Positions 36,419 through 47,889 of a DNA stretch of 64,000 bases are shown piece after piece. The stretch covers positions 1,348,549-1,412,548 of the forward strand of contig NW_021940920.1 of assembly GCF_004337985.1 (NCBI RefSeq). The letters are read 5' to 3'. Each line of letters opens with the position of its first letter. The first letter of the stretch is position 1. The notes beneath the pieces are model-generated. The model had not been told where the DNA came from, searched no databases, and was given only the letters and a program-made list of their open reading frames with translations. This stretch comes from Pyricularia pennisetigena (lineage: Eukaryota > Ascomycota > Sordariomycetes > Magnaporthales > Pyriculariaceae). Both the position numbers and the translations under genes were made by a program.

Positions 36419-38057
36419 AAAAAAAAAAACCAAATCCCAAAGCACCAGAAGACTTTGGTTTGGAGAGCGGCGATATACGAACCCACGAATCTGCGCACAA
36501 CTTCGCCGGATCGCAACGGGTCTGCAACGGACCAGACACTTGGTGTTGGAATAATTTTAAACTCGTAGCCTTTCTGCAAGGCACAACTCTGAGAGCAGTG
36601 ACACCAAGGAGGTGGGCCGGTCCATGAGAATCTTGGGGCGAAAGCCTAGGGCGAGCCTAAACGCACAAGTCAAATCTTTGCGCCACCATCAAGTGCGAAA
36701 AAAAAGGTCGATGAAATAAAACAACATGGGACCAAGGCTCTTTTTTTGAAAGGCTAAACGGAATCTTGGATAACCGCGCTTGATGTTTGCCTAGGTCCCT
36801 AGTTTGTTCTTTGTTTGCTGCTGAGCCATCTCTTTGCAGCCGCTATAAGGGGGAGCCATGTTCAATAACGTCCTTTGTGCCTGGCCAAGCCCTTTCTGCT
36901 ATTTTCGGCTGCAATATTGCTTTTATCTTTTTGCCGCACCCGCTGTTGCTAGAGTTGAACAAAAAAACCGTCAACTTTCTCCAGCACTAATTGCGTTGCA
37001 ATCGAATGCTTGTATCCGGCCGACCTATAATTGGCGTAGCTCGGAGCAAGGCAAAGATGAAGAAGCAAAAGTATAGCTGGCATTTGCAGCTGGATGCAAA
37101 TTTCGACTTTTTGAGACAATGGGACAATTGAGTTTTTTTCCTTTTTCCCCCTTTCCCCGCCCAGCCCAGTTCGCGGCTTATGCATATTTGGTGGCATCCC
37201 CGTTGGATCTTTTTTATTATTCATCTAGGTTAGCTGCTTTGTCTCCCAGTGTCATCCCAGTTGCTAGAAAGCCAGCCCATCGAAAAACTCAAGGAAATCG
37301 CAAATGTCATGACCAATGACGAGCCCCCAATTCGCTTGGCGAACTGCATTGAGCCCCTGTTAAATCTCAAACAGGGACGGCTCAGATTTGGGTGGCGGGG
37401 CTGCAGTCAGCCACACACGCACCAAATGCAGGACAGACAGACAGGTTGCTAGTTCTTTTTTCACTGCTTGCTAGCGAGTGCTGTCTTGCGTCTATTATGT
37501 ATTTGGACACAAGAGACGATCGGTTTACGTTACCAGGAGTGAAAGTGCATACGTACATACCTACTTACAAACAAAGCTAAACCCAGCCTTTTTTTCTTCT
37601 CTCTTTCTTTCACATGCAGTGAAACCCAGATTGGTGGGAAAACAAAGTTGGTTGATGGTCCGGGTGGGGGGTTTCCCGTTGTGCACTCTCTACCAAGAAC
37701 AAAGCGCACTTGAGCTGGGCCGATGTGGAGATGAATAAGTAACCATGCATCACGTTATGAGATCGATGGGAATTGTACGGTAGCAAGTGGTTAGGTACTT
37801 ACGTAGTTGTGTTTCTAAATATGTGATTACCGTATGTGTTTGTAAAGAGTGCTAACACGTACCATCCCCCACAGTCAAGGTGAAAGGAGTCAATCAATCA
37901 ATCAATTAATAATAAAAATAAACTTCGATGTTTAGTTGCAAGATACCAAATGCGTCTCAACTGTCGGATCATTCATCCGATGCAAGAGCAGACGGAACAG
38001 AGGAAGTCCGACCTCATAGCCAAGGCTCCGGCATTACTTGGTATTGGGAGCTGTTTA

Positions 38058-38093
38058 TGTGTGTGTGTGTGTGTGTGTGTGTTTTTTTTTTTT
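38058..38093 (+). repeat. (TG)12 microsatellite joined to a T run
   Basis: Twelve TG units run directly into about a dozen T. Likely polymorphic in length. Confidence 0.92.
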
Positions 38094-38600
38094 CTTTTCT
38101 CTCTTCACTCTCTTCCTCTTTGCTCCCTTCTTTCTCTCTGTCCGAGGGGCGAGAGTGGGCCTGGCAATCCAGTGATGCATTGCATTAGACGTACATGATG
38201 GGCTCGTCATTCCAACGCCTTTCGCAACGGCAAAGTCAGACCATTGCAGATGTTATTGGAGCACAGCTGAGCTCAACGCTTGCAAGAGACAGTCAAAAGG
38301 TCCATTGGTGTCCTTGGTGTGGGTCCAAGCAAAAGGCTGAATGAAGTGGTGGGTGGCTCGTGCGTTGGCATAGATTGGCTCGGTTGCCTGACACCTCAGG
38401 GGGAAGCATCCCGGAAGTCTGTCAGCGAAGCAATAGAATAGGGCCTTGATATGGCTTCCCTCGTCGCTGTACGTCAGAGTTGGTAGAATGATGAAATTCT
38501 TGCCTACGTAGGCAGGTAGGGAGCAAACCTAAAATTTCCCAATCCATTATCAAAAAAGGTGATCGGCAACCTATTGAGTTTGGAGCGCGGGAAGACGAAT

Positions 38601-39799
38601 CTGGAATTGGTTTTCACGCAAAGCAAAGCCCTCCCTGTCAGCGGAACAGACCCACTTCTTCCTTGACCCTGGTCCCTACTCCTTTTGCTTGGCACGCCCA
38701 GCACCCAACCCGTCCGCCCCAGAGGCAGGAGGTTCACAGTGTGGGACGCTGGCCCTGTCCACTCACTGTTCGAGAAACCGAACGGTCCAGAGGTGGCTGC
38801 ATGCTCCGCCTCTCCCGACATTAACCCTCCTCCACCCATTTCCCTTCCCTCACTCGCTGCAGACAGCAACCCCCTCTCCCTCACCAGTCACCAAACCCAG
38901 AGGCGCCGACTTCTCGACAATTCCTTGGTGTCCACATTGCACCACCTGGACGGCCAACAACAGCGTTCGAATCAAACGATACGCCCAGCTGCTTCCCGAT
39001 CAGAGCAGTTAGCACCCTTTCGACCGCCAACCCTGCGCCTGTCGAAAACCCCAAAGAAGGTTGAAACCAAACCCTGGGAACCCAAGGGTTGGAATTTGCT
39101 GACGGACAAACCGACATTGCCCGACTGCACTGCACAGAAAGTTATCTTCCTTTCGACCTGGACGACTTTCCGCCGGCTTCCACGCGAAACTCTGTGCTGT
39201 GACCAGCCGACGACGACGACGACAAAGCGACAAGGCAGCATTGCATTGTCTTTGACTCGGACGCAGACATCCGGCACATCACATCCATCTCCACTTCTAC
39301 TGTGCTATCCGGGCTGAAAAAAAGCGAGCAGGACGGCTCTGACAGTTCACGACTCGATTGCAACATATCTCCTTCAATTCATTCATTTCGATCAATTCTC
39401 GTCCGCCAACCTCCTTGTTCTGGCACGACATCGAAACAGTTCAACGACTTGTGCCGACTTGGTAGATTAAACCTACGCCAACCATCACGAATCCTTCAAT
39501 TCACAGTCGCTCCTTGACAACATTACCACCTCGAAATCCATTGACGATAGCGAACGTGGATTCCAAGATTGAACCGGCATCTTCCGCATTTTACTCACTG
39601 CGTATTACGTACCTGATCAGCTCCACTTCCGAACCGACTTTATTCCGGACGCCCTTTTCTCTTTTTCAACCTCAAATGTCCAACGTTGCTTGATAGACAC
39701 TAGCTCTATATCAACATCGGAGGCAGCGATTACTGAAAAACCGGTGCGGTTTCTCCTATGCCATCATACGGCTCGTTGCATTCTCCATCCCTGCGCAAA
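38601..39799 (+). promoter_or_regulatory. SHO1 promoter and long pyrimidine-rich leader region
   Basis: About 1.1 kb upstream of the SHO1 start is rich in CCA, CTC and TCC motifs. It holds open frames (e.g. 38685-39317) without domain or splice support, and upstream ATGs, including an in-frame one at 39758 that would add 14 residues. This fits a long transcribed leader with uORFs, which would reduce or condition SHO1 translation. The transcript start is not visible. Confidence 0.45.
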
Positions 39800-40871
39800 A
39801 TGGAACACTCAAGAGGACAGTACGGAGGTGGTCGGAGAGGCGTTAGCTTGGGGAATGTCATTGGTGACCCTTTTGCATTGGCGACGATATCGATTGCCGG
39901 CGTAAGTCTACCTGCAAGCCCCGGCAGGCTGATATTCCGAATTTGGTCGGCTTTTCTCCTGGTGAATACTGACAGAATTCGTCACTCCATAGCTTGCATG
40001 GCTCATTGCTTTCATCGCATCTATTGTGGCCCAGGTCCAGACAACACAGGGCTTCCCGACGTACACATGGTGGACAGTTGTCTTCTACTTCTTCTTGATT
40101 CCAGGTGTCTTTGTCGTCGTTGCCTCGGACACCATACAGACTTATCATGTTGCGCTTGTCGGTTACATGGCCTGCGGTCTGGTCCTGACGACTTCGTCGG
40201 TCAACGGCCTGGTGTATTCGACAAACGGCGCTAAGGAAGCCGCTGCAGCTGGCTTCATCCTGTTGTCCATGGTCACGGTAAGTTGCCTCTTCACGTCATG
40301 TTTCTGGAGCGAAAGATGCTGATCATCACGGACATCCCCGCAGATTGTTTGGATCTTTTACTTCGGATCCGCGCCCTCGGCCATGCCCCGCGCCTACCTG
40401 GACTCGTTCGCCTTGAGCAAAGAGTCGGCGAGCAACAACCGCCAGACCATGAGCGGTGGTGGCTACGGCATCGGCCGCCCTGAGACTTCGACGTCGGTCC
40501 AGCCCCCACAGATGTACACGTCGGCGCAGCTGAACGGCTTCGAGAACCCCTCGCCGATCAATGGCATGCGAAACTCTGGCGCAGCACCAGGAGGCTTCCC
40601 GGCACCATCCGGCCCAGCCAGCGGCCTGCCCAAGACGACGACGCCACCCGCGGGCGGTGCAGCGGACGCGGAGATAGTACCTCCAACTGAGTACCCGTAC
40701 CGCGCCAAGGCCATCTACACGTACGAGGCCAACCCCGACGACGCCAATGAAATCAGCTTCTCGAAGCACGAGATATTGGAGGTTAGCGACGTCAGCGGGA
40801 GATGGTGGCAAGCGAGGAAAGAGACGGGTGAGACTGGTATTGCGCCGAGTAACTACCTCATTTTGCTATGA
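39800..40871 (+). CDS. SHO1: High-osmolarity signalling protein Sho1 (four TM segments plus SH3 domain)
   Basis: Exons 39800-39901, 39993-40277 and 40344-40871 join at phase 0 to 304 aa. The N-terminus [19 protein letters not shown] precedes [12 protein letters not shown], the conserved Sho1 start of TM1. Four membrane segments follow: about 26-47, about 60-77 ([19 protein letters not shown]), about 86-104 and about 118-137 (ending [10 protein letters not shown]). A Pro/Gly/Ser-rich linker of about 100 residues leads to a C-terminal SH3 domain (about 245-304). It contains [33 protein letters not shown] and GIAPSNYL, the classical ALYDY/WW/PSNY-like positions. Sho1 is a plasma-membrane sensor-adaptor of the HOG/MAPK pathways that docks Pbs2 through the SH3 domain; in plant-pathogenic fungi it also helps surface recognition. 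Confidence 0.96.
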
Positions 40872-42678
40872 GGCGGCTGATACTCTCGCTTCCCGCAACG
40901 TCTGGCTTTGATCACGCTACCAAAACGTGATCGAGTCCATACCAAGCTTACGTCGACTACCCACCTAAATCACACACATCTAATTCGAATTTGATGACGA
41001 ATGACGATACCTACGGGGTTCCATTTGCAATGGTGCCCCCGTCCACTCGCTTCTTTGATTCGACGAGCCGGTAATGGCGCATCGAGCGAACGCAGGATCA
41101 CCACGCTGTATCCTTATCGACACTCTACCCGTCTACAATACTCGGTTCATTGTGCACCACGACTGCTGTCATCACACGACTTGCTGCAAGTGGTTTCCTC
41201 TTACAAACTTCTTCATCGTCCTCTGGAATGCATACGGCGTTTGGTTCAGCTTCTAGTCGCACCCCTCGACTTTATGGGGTTTATTACTGCAGCATGGCTT
41301 CGATCGCGCAGCCACATATGAACATATAGCGCTTTTATGGCCTTTTTGAAGCTTGGGGGGTTGGATTTTCCCGGACCCTCATGTTTGCTCTTGATAGGAT
41401 ATCGGGTAGCTGCTACATCCCCCAGAGCATGTAAAGTTTATGCATGTGGACCTGCGCGGGCCGATAAATGAGGGGGAAAAAAAAGCACCCACTCTCTTTG
41501 GTATCTTTTGTCCAAGGAACATATTTTCTTGATGTTCTTGGCCTTGGTTTGCTGGGATAGATGTCACGGCTTCATCCGTTTGTTTCATTTTTGCTCGGTC
41601 GGGATCTGTGTGGTTCTCTCGATTTTTCTTGACTCTGTTATGTTTCTTGCTTATCCCATTCTTATACTCTGTCACAATATCATTTGATCAAAAACCCATT
41701 CTCTTTTTTCTTCTCCTCTGTCTAAACTCCTTTTCTTGATTCTCACAAACGCGGTCTCTTTTGTTATTATTTTTCTCTGTCAAATAAGTCATGGAATGAA
41801 ATATGCCCATAACGTCTCAAGGATTTAACACTTTGCGCTGCACCATGCCTTCTCTGATCTAGTGCCAGGAAATCGGTAAAGTGTCCTAAAATTTATGATA
41901 CTGAATGTCTGAGATGCGTACATTCTTCCAGGCCGGTTGAAGACGAATCGCCAATGCTGCGCCACATTTCTGAATGTGGTGGCAGATATTCGTTCGCGGT
42001 TGTCGTCGAGGAGTATGATGTAGCTATATCTAGTGTGTTAATGCTAGACGCAGCGTTGTGGGCCATGTCCGAGGAATGTTATTGTTCTCAAATGTGAACT
42101 GAAACGCAAGCTCCAAGGGAGGTCCCGTTCGGCCAGATCTTTCAGCTCGTTCATCAAAGACCGGATCAGTGTGCTTTTCTACACAACGCCCAATCTGAAA
42201 ACCCGCAAAGTATTACGTGCCATCACAAAAGTCCGTTTCCGACATATGGCCTTGGAGGTCACTTTGCAGCGAACGTGATGTGGTGCCCATGTCTTGTGCC
42301 AGTGCCAACTGACCAGGCCTTTTGACCATAATGAATGGACCTAGAACTTTTGGCACGTAAGTATCGAGTCTTGAAAGGGTCCTTGCCGCCGGCACTACTG
42401 CTTGTGTGGTTGAGCACTAGAAATCGGAAGATAGGAAGACAAAGAAACGGCTTTTGATCGAGGACGTTCTTTGAGAGACCCTGTTAAAGGCATTGTAAGA
42501 GGAATACCCAGAACAATGATGGGCTGCAGATCAAAGAATAACCATGTCCGGCAATGAATGGCTACCCGTTCATATTTACACATAAGTACAACCATCCAGA
42601 TTCGATCTCACAGTAAGATTGTCCATGGCAAAGCTTTTCCCCCGTGAAGTGTTCCAATTTATACAGTCAACATCCACC
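40872..42678. other. SHO1 3' region and intergenic, no gene seen
   Basis: About 1.8 kb with short frames only. The first few hundred bases are probably the SHO1 3' UTR. Confidence 0.5.
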
Positions 42679-42687
42679 TATATATAG
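42679..42687 (+). promoter_or_regulatory. TATA-box-like element
   Basis: TATATATAG about 47 bp before the ATG of the Cys-rich gene at 42734, embedded in C-rich DNA. Position fits a core promoter with a very short leader. Confidence 0.5.
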
Positions 42688-42733
42688 CCCAGCTCCCATA
42701 CCCCAGACATACGCGCATCGCACTCCACCAAAG

Positions 42734-43423
42734 ATGTGCCACTACGATGACCCAGACCTGCTAACCTGTCAGTCCTGCCGCACCCCCTACTCCGACCCGT
42801 CCACATGGGAGGTCATGACCCACTGCGCGGCCTTCCTCGCAGGCCCCCGCGTGCTTTTGCGCTGCAGCGAGGAGCCGACCTTCCCCGGGCAGTCCTTGGG
42901 GGTGACCCCAGAGGGCGACCTGTGCAGGCGGTGCACAATGATAAAGAACGCCAGAGAAGCTGACCTCGAGAACAATAGCAACAGCAGCAGCGGCGACGGC
43001 ACCCCGGAAGCGGACCCCGCAGCCACCCAAGACGGCGCGAGCCCGGCCCCGACACGCAAGAAGGAGCGCCTGGAGCGGCTCAAGCGCATGGGGACGGCGC
43101 GCACGGCGCGGTGGGCGGCGCACGGGATGGCGCACGCGCACGCGGGGCGGCCGGTCAACGCGGACGGGCCGCTGGGGGAGGATTCGGAGTGCGTGCCGCA
43201 CAGCTGCCCGTTTGCGCGTCGGTGTCGGTACGGGTGCGCGTCGATGCGGGCGAGGTTGAAGGCGCAGCAGATGGAGAACATGCTGCTGCCGCGGGGCCGG
43301 CCGGAGGACCTGGTTGATGGGGACGGGGCCGGCGGGGACGAGGTGCCGCGGGTGCCGCGCTGCCCGTTTACGTACTACTGTCCGATCAACTGCATGGGTA
43401 TGTATCTGCGTAAGCTCGAGTGA
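42734..43423 (+). CDS. Cys-rich protein with MC-x-YD start, 229 aa
   Basis: Single exon. I chose ATG 42734 over 42644 because the TATA-like element lies between them. Fourteen cysteines occur in two clusters: N-terminal (2, 12, 15, 31, 44, 64, 67; with a CxxC at 12-15 and CRRC at 64-67) and C-terminal (153, 158, 164, 168, 210, 216, 220). Pairs such as CPFARRCRYGC and CPFTYYCPINC look metal-binding. The middle (80-130) is Asn/Ser/Asp-rich then basic (RKKERLERLKRMG). No signal peptide, so probably intracellular. It shares a start pattern with the gene at 44393. Family not recognised; zinc binding is inference. Confidence 0.68.
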   Translation: MCHYDDPDLLTCQSCRTPYSDPSTWEVMTHCAAFLAGPRVLLRCSEEPTFPGQSLGVTPEGDLCRRCTMIKNAREADLENNSNSSSGDGTPEADPAATQDGASPAPTRKKERLERLKRMGTARTARWAAHGMAHAHAGRPVNADGPLGEDSECVPHSCPFARRCRYGCASMRARLKAQQMENMLLPRGRPEDLVDGDGAGGDEVPRVPRCPFTYYCPINCMGMYLRKLE

Positions 43424-44392
43424 GTATGCCATGGCTCCCTCTTTGGGGTTGATGAAACGCGCGTTCCTCCCTCGCGTAAAGATATCCGTGGCAGTCTATA
43501 GTATCGGTGTATATAGGGACTGGGGCGGCGTTTCATTTAGCCTAATTCTCCCCCTGTCTGCCTCTATTCATCTGCCAGAGCAACTGTCATCTGCCTGAAA
43601 AGAAGAAGAAAAAGAAAAAAAAAAGAACTTTATCCAGTGATCCGTTTCATTATTAATTGTCTGCAGAGTATTTGTTTCTAGTCCAATTTGGATCCTCGAA
43701 ATTGACGTTGACAAGGGGGCAAACGTGATGCGTGCTGCTGCCCAAAGCCGCCCTTCCGGAGAGAAGCCAGGGGGGGCATCATTTCGGCCAAAAAAAAAAA
43801 GGCAAGAAGCAACTCGAATGCGTGCACGAGGGCGTTTCGGAACAAAGCACGACAAACCAACTGGAGAAATTACCGCATGCGCCGAGGTGTGTGCAGTCAG
43901 TCCCCCTGGTATGAGGAAAGAATAAAGACCTCTTTTTTTTCCCCCTTCGAAGTCTTCTCGTTTCGAAGTGAAAGACTTTTGAAGATAAAAAAAAAAGGAT
44001 ATTTTTGCCGACCAGTGACAAAAGACTTTCGTCAAGGGTATAACAAAGGGCGGTGCCGCCCTGCCCTGAAAAAAGACACAAGGGAAAAGACGTGGCGCGC
44101 TTCATCGTCATGTTAACAAAAAGGCAAGACAAGAATGAAATGAAGCCGAGCGACAACGAAAATACGCCATCGAGACAGGATACCCCCAGGGCAGATAAGA
44201 ATGCGCCCTTTGATGGCTGGCCCGGGATATAAACCAACTGCATTCGTCAAAACATACAACAAAAAGGAGCCTGTCGTCAGCAGACTATACAATTTCATAC
44301 CGTCACCACCGACCCAAGTTTCCACATAACTTAACCAAGACGCCGATTTTCCAAGAAAAAAGAAATAATTTCCCCAGCAACCAACTTCCAAC
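43424..44392. other. Intergenic between two related Cys-rich genes
   Basis: A-rich and T-rich runs near 43600-43612, 43789-43800 and 43930-43943; only spurious frames. Confidence 0.5.
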
Positions 44393-44650
44393 ATGTGTGC
44401 CTACGACACCATCCTCTACAAGTGCGACTTCTGCGGCGAGGTCTACCGCGAAGAGCACAGTATCCTCCAGCAGTGCGCACGATTCGCCAAGGAGCAGCAG
44501 CCGTCGTCCCGGGAGCCAGAGGAGGTCAGCAGCAACAGCTATTTCGAGTCCAACTGCCCCAGCAAGAAGCACCACGGCAAGCACACGTCCTTGACGGGTC
44601 ACTGTGGCTCGCGCAGCTGCAAGGAGCAGTATAATTCATTCCATTATTGA
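44393..44650 (+). CDS. Small Cys-rich protein, 85 aa, related in pattern to its upstream neighbour
   Basis: Single exon with start context CCAACATG. Seven cysteines at 2, 11, 14, 28, 55, 71 and 76. The start MCAYD with CDFCGEVY and CARF closely parallels MCHYDD, CQSCRTPY and CAAF of the gene at 42734, in the same order and similar spacing. A His/Lys/Gly-rich stretch (KKHHGKHTSLTGHCGSRSC) precedes the end. No signal peptide. The CxxC plus downstream Cys/His residues suggest a small zinc-binding fold, by inference. Function unknown. Confidence 0.65.
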   Translation: MCAYDTILYKCDFCGEVYREEHSILQQCARFAKEQQPSSREPEEVSSNSYFESNCPSKKHHGKHTSLTGHCGSRSCKEQYNSFHY

Positions 44651-45294
44651 AGCGCTGGATAGGCGAGGGGAATAGAAATGAGCCTGATGCATTTTTTTTT
44701 CTCTCGCTGTTCCAAGTGTGTGGATTGCCAAAGATGGGTGAGTTTCAAGGATGCTTTGGTCCTTCAGGCGTCTGGATGTCGCCGTCATGGACTTGTTGGT
44801 ACATTATACAAATATCTAAAATATCTTGTGAGTCAAACGCATTCCTTGCTGGCATTTTCACTTGAGCGGGTTTTCATTTTAACTGACACGAGGGTTGCCA
44901 ACAGTTTCCAGCAGCAACTGCTGATGATAAAAAGAACAGACACTGACATGCCTTTGACCTGGCCAGCGCTGAACGCGCTTGTTGCAAATCGGCAAGGCAG
45001 TGTTACCCAAGGGTTAGGATGGGCTCAGCTCGGCAGTTGGTTTGGTCTCCACCAGGTTCCCACGTCCAATATGATTACAGCGTAGGATGGGATCTTCAAA
45101 GTAACCCACCAGAACCAGAACGACCAACGACGTACCCCGCACCCGTCACTCCGCCGACATCCAAGACGCGACGTCAGCACAAGATTTGAGTGTTGGCGCG
45201 TCAAAACAACGCCCACGGCCAGCACCACTTGATCCAAGCAGCAGTCTGCAAAAAAAAAGTACTCACCCCACCAACATAGTAACGGCAAACCAAA
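44651..45294. other. Intergenic before SPC19
   Basis: Short frames only. The promoter of SPC19 should lie in the last few hundred bases. Confidence 0.45.
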
Positions 45295-45982
45295 ATGTCA
45301 TCGTATCCATCGACATCGCAGACGCTCCAAACATACGGCGACTGCGTCTCTTCTCTGCGCACCTCCCTCTCCTTCCTGGAGTCGTCCGTCCAAACCCTAG
45401 ACTCGGGCGTCGCCGACTTTCCACGATTGTGCAACGTCCTCAAGTCTGTCCGCGTACGCAAAACCTCTCTTATATTCTAGTCTTTTTTTTTTTTTCCTGA
45501 GTACCGAAAAACTTGACAATGTTTGCGCGAAAAAAAAGAACTAACATTGAAACACCCACAACGAAAAAAAAAAAAAAAAGCACTACGAACTCATCCCTGC
45601 AACAACCCTCTCCGCCGCCGAGGCCTCCCTCCGCTCCGAGATCGGCCCCTTTGTGTCGCTGCTCCTCGACCGCGCAGAAGGACACCTGGACCGGCAGGCG
45701 CGGCGCATCGAGACGCTCAAGGCCCGCGCGGAGCTGCAGGCCGGCCGGTTGAGCTCGACCTCGTCGCGCCCCGCCGGCGACGACGAGGCCGCCGCCGCGC
45801 GGAGGAAGCCGTCGGGCGGCAGGGCTGGGTCCGCAGCTGGGCGGAGGAAGCTGCAGGGCGGCGCGGCGCTCAGGGCCAAAATGCTCACGCAGCGCAAGGA
45901 GGCGTTGCAGTACGCCGTCGACAGGCTCGAGATGGAGGTGGCGCAGAAGGAGAAGGAGTTGAGGTTGAGGCTTGGCGAGTGA
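45295..45982 (+). CDS. SPC19: DASH complex subunit Spc19
   Basis: Exon 1 45295-45453 and exon 2 45581-45982 join at phase 0 to 186 aa. The N-terminal motif GDCVSSLRTSLSFLESSVQT, then LDSGVADFPRLCNVLKSVR continuing to HYELIP and SLLLDRAEGHLDRQARRIE, is the recognisable Spc19 pattern. A heptad-like helical region (about 75-115, RRIETLKARAELQAGRL) and a second coiled stretch at the C-terminus (EALQYAVDRLEMEVAQKEKEL) fit a DASH/Dam1 ring subunit linking kinetochores to spindle microtubules. The middle is Ala/Gly/Arg-rich. The 127-nt intron has a CTAAC branch site near 45540 and an unusual acceptor: an A run ending in AAG at 45580. Confidence 0.87.
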
Positions 45983-47376
45983 GCCCGGGGCGGGGGTTTG
46001 GCTCGTGTGAGAATGGGGTTGAGAAACACCCGATGTGGAAAGATGCCGAGACGGGATGGGCGAAACTGTGCCCTCCCGGCTAGTTCCGCACGAAGACGAT
46101 CAACATTGACATGCGTCGCTTGGGTGGTTCCGGACTCGAGAACGAGGTCTATGCAGCTTGGTCGCGCCAAGAGTCCATTATGTGACGCTTGAGGAATGGC
46201 AGGAACCTCGGCAAGATCACAATCCGCCGACGAGGAACGGATGCGCGTTGACGCTAGTCTCGCACATTTCTCAACCCGAGAACGTTTCCGGGATAACCAG
46301 ACTCTCTGGTACCCATTCTTATGTTGAGGGCCCATTCCTTGTGGTCGACGCTCCAAGCTCACGGTCGAGATTGGTGGCGGGGAAACCAACTTCAGCCTTG
46401 TGAATCCCGCTTATTGCGATTGCTTATGATCATTTGGGCGTCAACGGTCTCAGGAACGGCGCGGCTTGGGCAATATGAAACTGCGTGTTTTATATTTTTT
46501 ATCGGATTGGCAACGCCTGTATCTAGGCAGAAACATGGGTGAATCTGCACTCGGCAAAGGTTTAGGTCCAAGGCCACAGCGGAGGAAGCCCGAGGTTTAC
46601 CATGACAGGGAGAATGTTGACGTTGGAGAAGCCGAATCACGTATTTCAGGAGCAAACGTTTACCAAACTTGATTAAGACGATGGGCAGTGATTCTTCATC
46701 TTACTCACTATGACAACAGATAGAACTTACTAGCAGCATCATTTGATGTATTGGCTTGAACGACGTCGACCTCGAGTCCTTGCGTCAAGATGTTGTGCTG
46801 AAAGAGTCTGAGCAAGCACACGAACGCGGCATCCAACAGCTTGTTGAACCGACTGTCTACAGCTCAGTGCTCCACGCGAGAGGAAACAACCAGGCGCTCG
46901 CTTGGTTTTTGCTCTTGCAGTGTAGACGGCAACAGATATTGCTCGGCGTACAGTCAATGTCACGTAAATTTTGGGGACAACTCTGCCATGCCATGCTGGA
47001 AAAAAAAAAAAAAAAAAAAAATAACGCTAATAGCTACGATCTAGGTAGGTAGGTAATTACCGACCAGGAAGCCTGCCAACTTCCGGTGCACTTTTACCTC
47101 AAATACGGTCCATATACATCAAATTTGTCAGTGTAAAAAGTTATAAAGACAATAACGCTCTGCTGGTTGCGCAGTATTTATTGGTATAAGATGAAAACAA
47201 GAAAAAAAAGACTGGCCAAGCCATTGAACGACGCCCTTTCTCCAAACGCCTCGCATTGTAGTACCAAAAGCCCAAAATGCAAAGAAAGCACGAGTAACAA
47301 AAAAAAAAAAAAAGAAGTGGAGACGAGAACAAAGCCAAAGAAAAAAGAAACACGAGGCAAACTGTTGCTCTCCAAA
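45983..47376. other. Intergenic, no gene seen
   Basis: About 1.4 kb. Contains an A22-like run near 46999-47020 and a TAGG repeat at about 47042-47055. No coherent coding sequence. Confidence 0.5.
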
Positions 47377-47889
47377 TCACTCCATGGCAATCTTCTGCGC
47401 GCCAGGGGCATTGGGCACGTCCTCGCTGGGCTTGTAGTCGGGGGCGTCCTTGCAGAACAGATCCCACTTTGCGCAGACGCCGTTCTTGATGCCGCAGTCG
47501 GTCACGTCGGGGTCGGCGGGGATGAGGCGGCGGTTGCCGGGCGAGTCGGCGTCGACGACCTGGCAGTAGGGCTTCATCATGCCGCACGTCACGGTGGCGC
47601 CGTCGCCGAGCTTGGCGCACAGCCAGGGCGTGATGCCCACCCCCTTGGTCTTGTCGCTGCTGGCGCCGATGCTGATGCCCCAGCGCCTGGCCAGGTGCGG
47701 CTGTTCGTCCGCGAACGACCGCTCCTCCGGCACGACGTTTACCGCCGAGCGTCGGCGGTCCAGGTAGCCGACGGACCGCAGCTCGTCGTACAGCGAGCGC
47801 GGCACGATGTACGTCGTCACCGCGCCGGGTGCTGCCAGGGCCGTGGCCGAGAGGGAGAGGACGAGGTAGGCGGCTTGCGTGAGCTGCAT
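47377..47889 (-). CDS. Secreted six-cysteine protein, 170 aa, effector-like
   Basis: Single exon from ATG 47889. Residues 1-19 form a classical signal peptide (MQLTQAAYLVLSLSATALA). A possible pro-region follows up to a dibasic site at 68-69 (HLARRW), resembling a Kex2 cleavage site. The predicted mature part has six cysteines (91, 102, 109, 132, 139, 146), consistent with three disulphides, and contains WLCAKLGDGATVTCGMMKPY and DCGIKNGVCAKWDLFCKD. No membrane segment and no catalytic motif. Secretion plus paired Cys in a probable plant-associated fungus makes it a candidate effector or cell-surface protein; that role is inference. Confidence 0.75.
   Translation of the reverse strand: MQLTQAAYLVLSLSATALAAPGAVTTYIVPRSLYDELRSVGYLDRRRSAVNVVPEERSFADEQPHLARRWGISIGASSDKTKGVGITPWLCAKLGDGATVTCGMMKPYCQVVDADSPGNRRLIPADPDVTDCGIKNGVCAKWDLFCKDAPDYKPSEDVPNAPGAQKIAME

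Larger units (their letters stand above)
33495..38600. other. 5-kb gene-poor region
   Basis: No supported gene. Contains homopolymers (34141-34158 A, 34761-34809 T/A, 35102-35127 A-rich, 36325-36349 T), an N gap, a TG microsatellite and CAAT repeats near 37890. Frames crossing the gap are artefacts. Confidence 0.5.

Noticed and set aside
36000..36600. Frames crossing the 67-N gap
   Set aside because: Translations of N and homopolymers; no evidence of coding.
38685..39317. 210-codon frame upstream of SHO1
   Set aside because: Thr/Pro/Ser-rich translation of a pyrimidine-rich leader, no domain; treated as leader sequence.
45523..46389. Long frames on both strands over SPC19 exon 2
   Set aside because: Shadows of the GC-rich SPC19 exon.
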